DNA of 6,877 bases from an uncultured Clostridium sp. (GCA_934777095.1 CAKVNP010000113.1:1-6877); one strand, 5' to 3'; counted from the stretch's first letter, positions 1 to 6,724 are shown. The notes: generated by a model not told the origin, from the sequence alone. Program-made: numbers and translations.

Positions 1-1124
1 TATCTAATTTTAAAATGGATTATAAAAAGTTAAGGGAAATAGATAAAAAAATGCTTTTTTCTATTATTTTTATTGCGGTATTTGGGATAATTAATATATA
101 TTTGGCTACAAAGGCAAACTACGGACTTAGTTACATAAAGAAACAATCGTTATTTTTTATATTATCATTAGTAGTACTTTATTTTGTATTGGCTGTTGAT
201 TATAGCATGATAGTAGGGTTTACAAATCTCTTCTATTGGGGATCTGTGCTATTGCTGATAGCTACTTTAGTTCTTGGAACTACTGTTAATGGGGCTCAAG
301 GTTGGATTAGATTTGGTCCTTTATCACTACAGCCGGCAGAGTTAGCTAAGGTTGCTACCATAATGATTATGGGTAAAAAGATGGAGGAGCTTGATGGTAA
401 TGTAAATACTATTAAGAACTTTTTTAAGGTTGGAATATATGCAATTATTCCGGCAGCACTTATAGTTATTCAGCCTGATATGGGAATGACAATGGTATTA
501 TTCTTTATGGTTTTAGGTGTATACTTTATTGGTGGATTAGATAAAAAAGTTATTTTAGGTGGACTTGGAAGTCTTTTATTAGCAGTAGTTTTATTATGGA
601 ATTCTGGATTGATTCAGGATTATCAAAAGACGAGAATAACATCTTTTATGAATCCTGATACTGATACATCAGATTCTGGATATCACTTAAGACAATCACT
701 TATTGGAATTGGATCTGGCGGATTCTGGGGAGTTCGTAATAGTATGGCCAATGATGGTACAGGTGGATTTGCGTCTCAATATGTGCCAGAAGTTGAAACA
801 GACTTTATATTTGCACAGATTTCTGAACAATGGGGGACGGCAGGTGCAATTGTATTATTAACTGCTTACGGAATTTTAATTTCTAGAATGCTCGTAATTT
901 CTAAGAATTCAAAAGATATTTTTGGAAAGGTTGTTTCGGCAGGTATGGCAACATATTTCCTTTTTGCCATTATGCAGAATATTGGAATGACCATTGGATT
1001 AATGCCTATAACTGGAATCACTCTGCCACTGGTGAGTTACGGAGGTAGTTCGTTATTAACTACTATAGTATCTTTAGGGTTAGTACTTAATATAGGTATG
1101 AGAAAGAAATCATTATACTTTTAA
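1..1124 (+). CDS. rodA: RodA/FtsW-type SEDS peptidoglycan glycosyltransferase, probably 5'-partial
   Basis: Polytopic membrane protein of the SEDS family, which polymerises lipid II into glycan strands together with a class B penicillin-binding protein; RodA serves side-wall elongation. Numbering from the ATG at 15 (369 aa), visible SEDS signatures are GWIRFG with W97, QPAELAK at 106-112, QPDMG at 153-157, RITSFMNP at 207-214, the acidic extracellular loop VPEVETDFIFA at 257-267 with D263 as the likely catalytic aspartate, and LPLVSYGGSSLL near the C-terminus at 337-348. About ten hydrophobic segments are expected from the family. The frame is open from the ATG back to base 3 and the 14 bases before the ATG hold no Shine-Dalgarno, so the true start probably lies before the window and ATG 15 is only the first visible methionine. 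RodA is preferred over FtsW because the protein is short and lacks long tails; SpoVE/FtsW paralogy cannot be fully excluded. A terminator follows directly. Confidence 0.9.
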   Translation, partial: SNFKMDYKKLREIDKKMLFSIIFIAVFGIINIYLATKANYGLSYIKKQSLFFILSLVVLYFVLAVDYSMIVGFTNLFYWGSVLLLIATLVLGTTVNGAQGWIRFGPLSLQPAELAKVATIMIMGKKMEELDGNVNTIKNFFKVGIYAIIPAALIVIQPDMGMTMVLFFMVLGVYFIGGLDKKVILGGLGSLLLAVVLLWNSGLIQDYQKTRITSFMNPDTDTSDSGYHLRQSLIGIGSGGFWGVRNSMANDGTGGFASQYVPEVETDFIFAQISEQWGTAGAIVLLTAYGILISRMLVISKNSKDIFGKVVSAGMATYFLFAIMQNIGMTIGLMPITGITLPLVSYGGSSLLTTIVSLGLVLNIGMRKKSLYF

Positions 1125-1129
1125 ATATA

Positions 1130-1164
1130 AATAGCTAGCAATAAATGCTAGCTATTTTTTATTT
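1130..1164 (+). terminator. Rho-independent terminator after rodA
   Basis: An 11-bp perfect stem (1130-1140 pairing with 1146-1156, core GCTAGC) closes a 5-nt loop (ATAAA) and runs into a T-rich tail at 1155-1164. It begins 6 bases after the rodA stop codon, so it should end the upstream transcript and separate rodA from the sporulation genes that follow. Confidence 0.9.
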
Positions 1165-1179
1165 GGGCAAAAAATTGGC

Positions 1180-1202
1180 TAAGAATACTTCACGTATCCT
1201 TA
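1180..1202. repeat. Imperfect inverted repeat in intergenic region
   Basis: TAAGAATAC (1180-1188) and GTATCCTTA (1194-1202) form an 8-of-9 inverted repeat around the 5-nt spacer TTCAC. There is no T-tract behind it, so it is not an intrinsic terminator. It could be an operator for a regulator of the downstream sporulation genes or chance in AT-rich DNA. No known site was recognised. Confidence 0.3.
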
Positions 1203-1246
1203 ACAGTGAGCTTCAAAGTTTATTATCTGCAATAAATAAAATATTA

Positions 1247-1276
1247 TTCATATTATTATATAAAAACGAATAAATT
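1247..1276 (+). promoter_or_regulatory. Candidate sigma-E (sporulation) promoter
   Basis: TTCATATT (1247-1254) resembles the -35 element of mother-cell sigma-E promoters (KMATATT). After a 14-nt spacer, AATAAATT (1269-1276) matches the -10 consensus CATACAAT at 5 of 8 positions, including the ATA core at 1270-1272. The predicted start near 1283 would leave a leader of about 38 nt before the ATG at 1321. The spoIVF operon is transcribed by sigma-E in Bacillus subtilis, so the match fits the genes downstream. The region is very AT-rich, so a chance match is possible. Confidence 0.45.
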
Positions 1277-1320
1277 TATTTGAGAGAAAAAAATATGTAT
1301 TAAGTTCATTAGAGGTTTTT

Positions 1321-1686
1321 ATGGGAAGTTATCATGAAGAATACAAAAAGTATTACCAAAGCTTAGGAGTTGGAAACAATTCAGCAAGAATGATTAAAAG
1401 CAATAGCATAAACAAAAGAAAAATAAATAAAAAAAGTCAGCTTATTAATTACACTATATTTCAAGGTGGCATGACAGTTATATTGTTATTTACACTTATA
1501 GGAATGAAATATTCCAGGGATACAGCTGCTGTTGGTGCTTTTAACAGTTTTGATAAGGAAATTAAAAAGGAAAGCAGTTTTACTGAAATAATTGAGGATG
1601 TGAAAAAAACCAGCTTTAAGGATATAGTAAATGATATGAAGGGATGTATTAATAATTTAAAAGAAAAAATAGATTATAAGTTATAA
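1321..1686 (+). CDS. Small single-pass membrane protein, SpoIVFA-like without LytM domain
   Basis: 121-residue protein with a polar, strongly basic N-terminus (residues 1-40), one hydrophobic segment at about 44-62, and a charged tail at 64-121 rich in Lys, Glu and Asp that may form helices. By the positive-inside rule the N-terminus faces the cytoplasm. It lies 11 bp before the spoIVFB-type gene, the position of SpoIVFA, the membrane partner that holds SpoIVFB inactive in B. subtilis. The front-end layout (basic tail, single TM, short linker) resembles SpoIVFA, whose family is about 260 residues and ends in a LytM/M23 domain that is wholly absent here. The start is supported by AGAGG at 1311-1315, five bases before the ATG. 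The stop is followed by a weak site for the next gene, with no room for a lost domain. The role as SpoIVFB partner is inferred from position and layout; sequence homology is not proven. Confidence 0.7.
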   Translation: MGSYHEEYKKYYQSLGVGNNSARMIKSNSINKRKINKKSQLINYTIFQGGMTVILLFTLIGMKYSRDTAAVGAFNSFDKEIKKESSFTEIIEDVKKTSFKDIVNDMKGCINNLKEKIDYKL

Positions 1687-1697
1687 GAGATATAAGT

Positions 1698-2603
1698 ATG
1701 AAAATAAAAAAGGGCTTTGTTAAAACTGCTATTGTCCTAAAAGAAGAAGTAATTGATAAGTGGAATGGGATAGTTATAGGTGAAGTTTTACTTATTTTAT
1801 TGTTAATATTAATAAAAAAGTCTTATGCAATAGCATTTATAAGTATAATAGTTCATGAGTTTTCGCATATTATTGTTGCTAAATCAAAGGGCAGCAGATT
1901 TAATAGCATACAATTCCACATTTATGGATCTAAAGTGGATTTACTTGATGTAGATGAACTTACTTATAAGGATAAGCTGATAATATACATAGCAGGACCT
2001 TTATCTAATTTATTAATAATAGCTTTTTTTACCATAATAAATATCTATATACCCATTCGATTTATTGATGAGATAATAAGTTTAAATTTAGGCCTTGCTA
2101 TGTTTAATTTATTACCTGCATATCCTCTAGATGGAGCTAGAATTTTAGAAGTCCTGTTAAGTAGAAAAGTTATTTTTAGAAAAGCAAGAGAAATAATATC
2201 ATATTTAAGCTATGCAGTTGCAGCTGGTTTTATTTTTTTATTTTTTATATTATTTATCACATATGGCAAATTAAATTTATCGATGCTGCTTGTTGGATTA
2301 ATATTCATTTATATAACAAAGGTAGAAAAAAAGGCGGTTGTATATATACTTATGGGTAATATTTATAAAAAAAGAAAAAAACTCATTAAAAATAACTATA
2401 TTGAAAATAGAATTATCTCGGTCTATTATAAATTAGGTCTCGTTAACTTAATGACGATTGTAGATAAAAACAGGTTTAACATTTTTTATGTTTTAGATGA
2501 TGATTTAAAGGTATTATTTACTTTAAGGGAAGATGAACTTATTGATGCGTTAAAGAAGTATGGCAATATAACATTGGAAGAATATTATGGTATGAGAGAT
2601 TAG
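1698..2603 (+). CDS. spoIVFB: Stage IV sporulation intramembrane metalloprotease, SpoIVFB type (M50)
   Basis: 301-residue site-2-protease family enzyme. In the family, SpoIVFB cuts the pro-sequence from pro-sigma-K within the mother-cell membrane surrounding the forespore, starting late sporulation transcription. The zinc motif HEFSH is at 53-57 (H53, E54, H57) inside a membrane helix, and the third ligand D145 lies in NLLPAYPLDGARIL (137-150); the conserved AGPLSN is at 99-104. Further hydrophobic stretches cover about 25-50, 104-120 and 172-208. The soluble C-terminus (about 215-301) is where B. subtilis SpoIVFB carries an ATP-binding CBS domain; the sequence here is compatible with a diverged CBS fold but shows no motif I can assign firmly. 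The start is the ATG 11 bp after the upstream stop, with only a weak AGAGA site (1686-1690), which suggests translational coupling. Catalytic residues look intact. A general M50 protease is the alternative, but length and context favour SpoIVFB. Confidence 0.88.
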   Translation: MKIKKGFVKTAIVLKEEVIDKWNGIVIGEVLLILLLILIKKSYAIAFISIIVHEFSHIIVAKSKGSRFNSIQFHIYGSKVDLLDVDELTYKDKLIIYIAGPLSNLLIIAFFTIINIYIPIRFIDEIISLNLGLAMFNLLPAYPLDGARILEVLLSRKVIFRKAREIISYLSYAVAAGFIFLFFILFITYGKLNLSMLLVGLIFIYITKVEKKAVVYILMGNIYKKRKKLIKNNYIENRIISVYYKLGLVNLMTIVDKNRFNIFYVLDDDLKVLFTLREDELIDALKKYGNITLEEYYGMRD

Positions 2604-2632
2604 TTTATTTTAATTTAATAATATGTTAGAAT
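2604..2632 (+). promoter_or_regulatory. Candidate sigma-A promoter (extended -10) for the radical SAM operon
   Basis: TGTTAGAAT at 2624-2632 gives an extended -10 (TG, one base, TAGAAT). A weak -35, TTTATT at 2604-2609 (3 of 6), lies 17 nt upstream, directly after the spoIVFB stop. The predicted start near 2639 falls inside the following hairpin. It is the only plausible promoter I see between spoIVFB and the next gene; some start is needed if the hairpin terminates the spoIVFB transcript. Confidence 0.4.
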
Positions 2633-2633
2633 G

Positions 2634-2678
2634 ATAAATAAAAAGAAGTATCTATAACAAGTACTTCTTTTTATTTAT
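2634..2678 (+). terminator. Perfect 17-bp hairpin; terminator after spoIVFB or leader attenuator
   Basis: Bases 2634-2650 pair perfectly with 2662-2678 around an 11-nt loop. The 3' arm contains CTTCTTTTT and continues T/A-rich, and the 5' arm is A-rich, so it could terminate transcription in either direction. It starts 30 bases after the spoIVFB stop. Because the only good -10 lies just upstream, the same hairpin may also form at the 5' end of the radical SAM operon mRNA. Confidence 0.8.
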
Positions 2679-2713
2679 GTTTTTATTTAAGTTTTAGATA
2701 AATACTAAAAAGT

Positions 2714-2718
2714 GGAGG
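2714..2718 (+). promoter_or_regulatory. Shine-Dalgarno site fixing the start of the radical SAM gene
   Basis: GGAGG at 2714-2718 sits five bases before the ATG at 2724. An in-frame GTG at 2712 overlaps this site and cannot be the start, so the protein begins MNKITDD. A longest-frame annotation would wrongly add four residues. Confidence 0.9.
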
Positions 2719-2723
2719 CGCTT

Positions 2724-4577
2724 ATGAATAAAATTACTGATGATATTTTATGTAAAGTAGAAAAGCCAGCAAGATACGTTGGTGGAGAATTAAATCAAGT
2801 TATTAAAGATCCAAAAGATGTTGATATAAGATTTGCATTTTGTTTTCCAGATGTGTACGAAGTAGGAATGTCACACCTTGGAACAAGAATACTTTATCAT
2901 ACTATTAATTTAAGAGAAGATACATATTGTGAAAGAACTTTTGCACCATGGCCAGATATGGAAGAATTAATGAGAAAAAATAATATTCCTCTATATACTT
3001 TAGAAACAAAAGATTCACTAGATAAATTTGATATATTAGGATTTACTCTTCAATATGAAATGAGTTATACAAATATTTTAAATATGCTTGATATGTCAGG
3101 AATCCCTTTTAGAGCATCTGAAAGAGGAGAAGATGATCCAATAGTTATGGCAGGTGGACCATGTGCATATAACCCAGAGCCTTTATATGATATAGTTGAT
3201 TTCTTCGAATTAGGTGAAGGTGAAGAAATGATGAACGATGTACTTGATGTTTACAAAAAGTACAAAGGTAAAGGTAAGAAAAAGGAATTCTTAAGAGAAA
3301 TATCTAAAATAAGAGGTATTTATGTACCTTCATTATATGATGTTACTTATAACGAAGATGGAACAATAAAAGAATTTAAGCCTAAATATGATGATGTTCC
3401 TGCAAAAGTTCAAAAGAGAGTAGTAAATAATTACGATGAAGTTGATTTCCCAGTTGAAATGATCGTACCTTATACAGAAGTAGTTCATGACAGAGTTGTT
3501 TTAGAAACATTTAGAGGATGTACTAATGGATGTAGATTCTGCCAGGCTGGAATGATTTATAGACCAGTAAGAGAAAAGAAGAGAGATACATTAATAAAGC
3601 AGGCTAGAGAAGCAATAATGGCTACTGGATACCAAGAAATTTCATTATCTTCATTAAGTACTTGCGATTACTCAGATATTCAAAGATTAATAACTGAATT
3701 AGTTGCAGAACACGAAGGAAATAAAGTTGGTGTTGCACTTCCATCAATAAGAGTTGATGCTTTCTCAGTTGATTTAATCAAGGAAATCCAAAAGGTAAGA
3801 AAGACGGGATTAACTTTTGCTCCAGAAGCAGGTTCTCAAAGAATGAGAGACGTAATCAATAAAGGATTAACAGAAGAAAGAATCTTAGAAGCTGCTAAGA
3901 GTGCTTTTGAATCAGGATGGAGTACAATTAAGCTTTACTTCATCATAGGTCTTCCTTATGAAACATTAGAAGATGCTGTTGGTATAGCTGAGCTTTCAGA
4001 TAAGATGGCAGAAGTATACTATAGAATTCCAAAGGATCAAAGAGCTAAGGGGCTAAAAATAACTGCAAGTTCATCAATATTAGTACCTAAGCCATTCACA
4101 CCATTCCAATGGGCTCCAATGGAAAGACCAGAAGTAGTTACAGAAAGAATTAAGGCAATTAAATATGCTATAAAGAGCAAAGCTGTAAGTTACAAATACC
4201 ATCACCAAGATACTTCATTAATGGAAGCAGTATTTGCTAGAGGAGATAGAAGAACTTGTGATGCGTTAATCAGAGCATTTGAAAAAGGTGCTAAGTTTGA
4301 TGGATGGTCAGAATATTTCAGCATGGATATCTGGAATGAAGCAATGGCTGAATGCAATATAGATCCAGAATTCTACGTTTATAGAGAAAGAAGCTATGAC
4401 GAAGTGTTACCATGGGACTTCATTGATATTGGAGTAAACAGAAAATACTTAGAAATAGAAAACGAAAGAGCTAAAAAAGCAGTAACTACAAAGAACTGTA
4501 GAGAAGGCTGTACTGGCTGTGGAATTAACGTAAACTTTAAAGAAGGGAAGTGTTTCGAAGGTGCGTTACATAATTAA
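2724..4577 (+). CDS. B12-binding-type radical SAM protein (TIGR03960-like), function unknown
   Basis: 617-residue protein. An N-terminal Rossmann-like, B12-binding-type region (about 15-200) contains FPDVYEVGMSHLG near 41-53, ILGFTLQYEMSYTNIL near 104-119 and MAGGPCAYNPEP near 142-153. The radical SAM core (about 245-480) has the Cx3Cx2C cluster motif GCTNGCRFCQAG with C266, C270 and C273 as [4Fe-4S] ligands, followed by SLSSLS and the FAPEAGSQRMR segment typical of the family. The tail has a second Cx3Cx2C (C592, C596, C599) plus C610, which may hold another metal or Fe-S cluster. The canonical cobalamin motif DxHxxG is not seen. Length and motifs fit the family named TIGR03960, whose substrate is, as far as I know, not established. 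It overlaps the DUF2344 gene by 17 bp, and rng follows. The ATG is set by GGAGG at 2714-2718. The family call is confident; any modification target, such as RNA or a ribosomal component, is inference from the neighbours. Confidence 0.9.
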   Translation: MNKITDDILCKVEKPARYVGGELNQVIKDPKDVDIRFAFCFPDVYEVGMSHLGTRILYHTINLREDTYCERTFAPWPDMEELMRKNNIPLYTLETKDSLDKFDILGFTLQYEMSYTNILNMLDMSGIPFRASERGEDDPIVMAGGPCAYNPEPLYDIVDFFELGEGEEMMNDVLDVYKKYKGKGKKKEFLREISKIRGIYVPSLYDVTYNEDGTIKEFKPKYDDVPAKVQKRVVNNYDEVDFPVEMIVPYTEVVHDRVVLETFRGCTNGCRFCQAGMIYRPVREKKRDTLIKQAREAIMATGYQEISLSSLSTCDYSDIQRLITELVAEHEGNKVGVALPSIRVDAFSVDLIKEIQKVRKTGLTFAPEAGSQRMRDVINKGLTEERILEAAKSAFESGWSTIKLYFIIGLPYETLEDAVGIAELSDKMAEVYYRIPKDQRAKGLKITASSSILVPKPFTPFQWAPMERPEVVTERIKAIKYAIKSKAVSYKYHHQDTSLMEAVFARGDRRTCDALIRAFEKGAKFDGWSEYFSMDIWNEAMAECNIDPEFYVYRERSYDEVLPWDFIDIGVNRKYLEIENERAKKAVTTKNCREGCTGCGINVNFKEGKCFEGALHN

Positions 4578-5262
4578 ATTTTCTAAAGGTGAAGGAATAA
4601 AATATATATCTCATTTAGATTTAATGAGAACTATTCAAAGAATTATTAGAAGATCAGGATTACCAATAGAATATTCTAAGGGATTTAATCCTCATATGGC
4701 ATTGTCACTAGCACAGCCTTTATCTGTAGGTGTTTATTCTGAAGGTGAATATATGGATATAGTCTTAACTGAAACTATGAAGGAAGAAGAAGTTATTGCA
4801 AGATTAAATGCAGCAGCTCCTCCTACAATACAGTTCTTCTGGGCTAAATCTATTGAAATAATTGAAAATACTAAAAGATTCCCACAAGCAATGGCACTTT
4901 TAGATGGAGCAAGATATATCATTAAGCTTAAGCTGACTTTAGAAGATGGAGTAAATGATAAGATGAATGATTTATTAAATGCAGATAAATGGGAAACATT
5001 AAAGAAGACTAAAAAAGGTGAAAAGATGGCAGACATCAAGCCTTTAGTAAAAGAAATGAAGTACTGGGTAAAAGATGGGGAATTAGTTATTAATACTTTA
5101 ATAGCTACAGGAAGCAGAGAAAATCTTTCTGCTGACCTTTTATCTAGATATGTTTCTGAAAAGATAGATAATATTAATAAAGATTCATTTGTAAGTATAA
5201 AAAGAGAGGAAATGTATTTATTAAAAAATAATAAATATGTACCTTTATGTAAAGCGCTTTAG
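4561..5262 (+). CDS. Radical SAM-linked DUF2344 protein (TIGR03936-like)
   Basis: 233-residue soluble protein of the DUF2344 family, almost always found next to or fused with the radical SAM protein encoded just upstream. The N-terminal family signature is clear: RYIIKFSKGEGIKYISHLDL (2-21), then the arginine-rich TIQRIIRRSGLPIEYSKGF (24-42), NPHM (43-46) and LAQPLSVGVYSEGEYMDI (50-67). The C-terminal half (about 115-233) is more variable and Lys-rich. No catalytic motif, membrane segment or signal peptide is visible. Translation starts at GTG 4561, which fits the family N-terminus. The nearest Shine-Dalgarno, GAAGGG at 4542-4547, is 13 bases away, so translation probably depends on ribosomes finishing the upstream gene across the 17-bp overlap. 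That implies balanced production of the two proteins and probably a complex. The biochemical function is unknown; the basic conserved segment might contact nucleic acid, but that is speculation. Confidence 0.9.
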   Translation: MRYIIKFSKGEGIKYISHLDLMRTIQRIIRRSGLPIEYSKGFNPHMALSLAQPLSVGVYSEGEYMDIVLTETMKEEEVIARLNAAAPPTIQFFWAKSIEIIENTKRFPQAMALLDGARYIIKLKLTLEDGVNDKMNDLLNADKWETLKKTKKGEKMADIKPLVKEMKYWVKDGELVINTLIATGSRENLSADLLSRYVSEKIDNINKDSFVSIKREEMYLLKNNKYVPLCKAL

Positions 5263-5273
5263 GAAGTGGAATA

Positions 5274-6716
5274 ATGAGAGAAGTTTTTGTTGAAAAAAGA
5301 AATAATTTATTAAGAATAGCAGTAAAGGAAAATGGTGAACTTGTAAAGTGTTTAGTTGAGGAAGAGTCGAAAGGTCCTCAAATTGGCGAAATATACAAGG
5401 GCAGAATTAAAAATATAATTCCAGCTATCAATTCTATATTTATAGATATTGGCTTAGAAAAAGAAGCATATATGTATTATAGCGATGAATTAAAAAGAAT
5501 AAATATAAAAAAAGGCCAGGAAATATTAGTTGAGGTACTTAAGGAGCCTATTGGAGACAAGGGGGCAAAGGTAACTAACAAGATTTCAATACCAGGAAGA
5601 TATATGGTTCTTATTTTAGGTGAAGAAGGATTAAGCATATCGAAAAGAATTGAAGAACCTTCTGAAAGACAAAGGCTTACTTCATGTATAAAACCACTAA
5701 GAGATGTAGGAATTGTGCTTAGAACAGAATCGGAAAGCGCTACAGAAGAGGAAATTAAAGAAGAACTAAGTATACTGCTGCAAAAAAAAGAATTTATGGA
5801 GAAAAAATTATTGTACTCTACTAATTTAGGAAAGATACAAGATAATACATCTTCAAAAAAATTCTTTATGGAGCTAGAGGATGTTAAAACAAAAATAGTA
5901 TTTGACAGCCCGGAATATTTAGCAGAGATTAAGGAAATCATTAGATATCCAGAAAATATATCGTTAGAATTATATTCAGAAAAGAGAACATTATTTGATT
6001 ATTTTGAAATTGAAAAGGAAATAATTAAGTTAAGGCATAAAAAAGTTAATCTTCCATGCGGAGGATATATAGTTATAGATAAAACTGAAGCTATGTATGT
6101 AATTGATGTAAATAGCGGAAAAAACATTAAGGGCAGAGATTTTTCAAAGACTATCCTGCAGACTAATATTGAAGCTGCTAAAGAATGTGGAAGACAAATT
6201 AAATTAAGAAATTTAAGCGGAATAATACTTATTGATTTTATTGATTTAAGAGATAATGCTCATAAGCCAAAAGTAATCAATGAACTTAAAAAAGCTCTTA
6301 AGGATGATAAGGGAAATGTGAAAGTTTTCCCTTTCACAGAGCTTGGTCTTATTCAAGTTTCTAGAAAAAGAAATGGGAAATCTATTTATGAATATTTAGA
6401 AGAACCATGTAAAATATGTAAGTCAAATGGTTTTCTTTTAAAAAGATCATATATAGAAAATCTTCTGAGAAATGAAATCATAAAATGTTCTGAAGAAAAT
6501 TCAATAAATGATTTTTACATAGAATTAGATAAGAATTACGAAGAAGATATTAAAGGTGATTTATTTAATTTTATCAGCAATATTGGGGGCATCAATAAGG
6601 AAATATATCTTAATTTTGTATATGACTTAGAAGGATATAAGATTGAGCCGTTAATTTTTTCATCACAAAAAGAAAATTACCAATGTTACAAAATAAAAAC
6701 AATAGAGAAACTATGA
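5274..6716 (+). CDS. rng: Ribonuclease G (RNase E/G family)
   Basis: 480-residue endoribonuclease, close to the usual length of RNase G (about 490 in E. coli), so it lacks the long scaffold tail of RNase E. Members cut single-stranded AU-rich RNA, process rRNA ends and start mRNA decay. An S1 RNA-binding domain covers about 36-125, with GEIYKGRIKNIIPAINSIFIDIG at its start. The catalytic DNase I-like part carries YVIDVNSGKN (D278) and LIDFIDLRD (D321, with D324 nearby), matching the metal-binding aspartates D303 and D346 of RNase E. The zinc-link cysteines are C379 and C382 in EPCKICKSNG, a variant of the common CPxC. The tail (about 395-480) is poorly conserved. The ATG lies 11 bp after the DUF2344 stop, with AGGAAG (5261-5266) overlapping that stop as ribosome binding site, so it is the third gene of the operon. 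No terminator is visible after it, and the rplU promoter begins 8 bases past its stop. Confidence 0.93.
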   Translation: MREVFVEKRNNLLRIAVKENGELVKCLVEEESKGPQIGEIYKGRIKNIIPAINSIFIDIGLEKEAYMYYSDELKRINIKKGQEILVEVLKEPIGDKGAKVTNKISIPGRYMVLILGEEGLSISKRIEEPSERQRLTSCIKPLRDVGIVLRTESESATEEEIKEELSILLQKKEFMEKKLLYSTNLGKIQDNTSSKKFFMELEDVKTKIVFDSPEYLAEIKEIIRYPENISLELYSEKRTLFDYFEIEKEIIKLRHKKVNLPCGGYIVIDKTEAMYVIDVNSGKNIKGRDFSKTILQTNIEAAKECGRQIKLRNLSGIILIDFIDLRDNAHKPKVINELKKALKDDKGNVKVFPFTELGLIQVSRKRNGKSIYEYLEEPCKICKSNGFLLKRSYIENLLRNEIIKCSEENSINDFYIELDKNYEEDIKGDLFNFISNIGGINKEIYLNFVYDLEGYKIEPLIFSSQKENYQCYKIKTIEKL

Positions 6717-6724
6717 TAAATTTC

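Noticed and set aside
1205..1275. AT-rich stretch with repeated ATTATT/AATAAA words as a possible short tandem repeat or origin element
   Set aside because: The words are irregular and without a fixed period, and are expected in Clostridium intergenic DNA. No DnaA-box pattern was seen.
2712..2723. GTG start for the radical SAM protein
   Set aside because: The codon overlaps the GGAGG ribosome binding site of the ATG at 2724 and has no site of its own.
4734..5039. 101-codon open frame on the minus strand
   Set aside because: It lies wholly antisense to the well-supported DUF2344 gene, is rich in Ser/Phe/Leu as expected from complemented AT-rich coding DNA, and resembles no family.
5477..5941. 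154-codon open frame on the minus strand
   Set aside because: Antisense to the S1 and linker part of rng; low-complexity Ser/Leu/Ile composition is the usual shadow of Lys/Glu/Asp-rich coding sequence.
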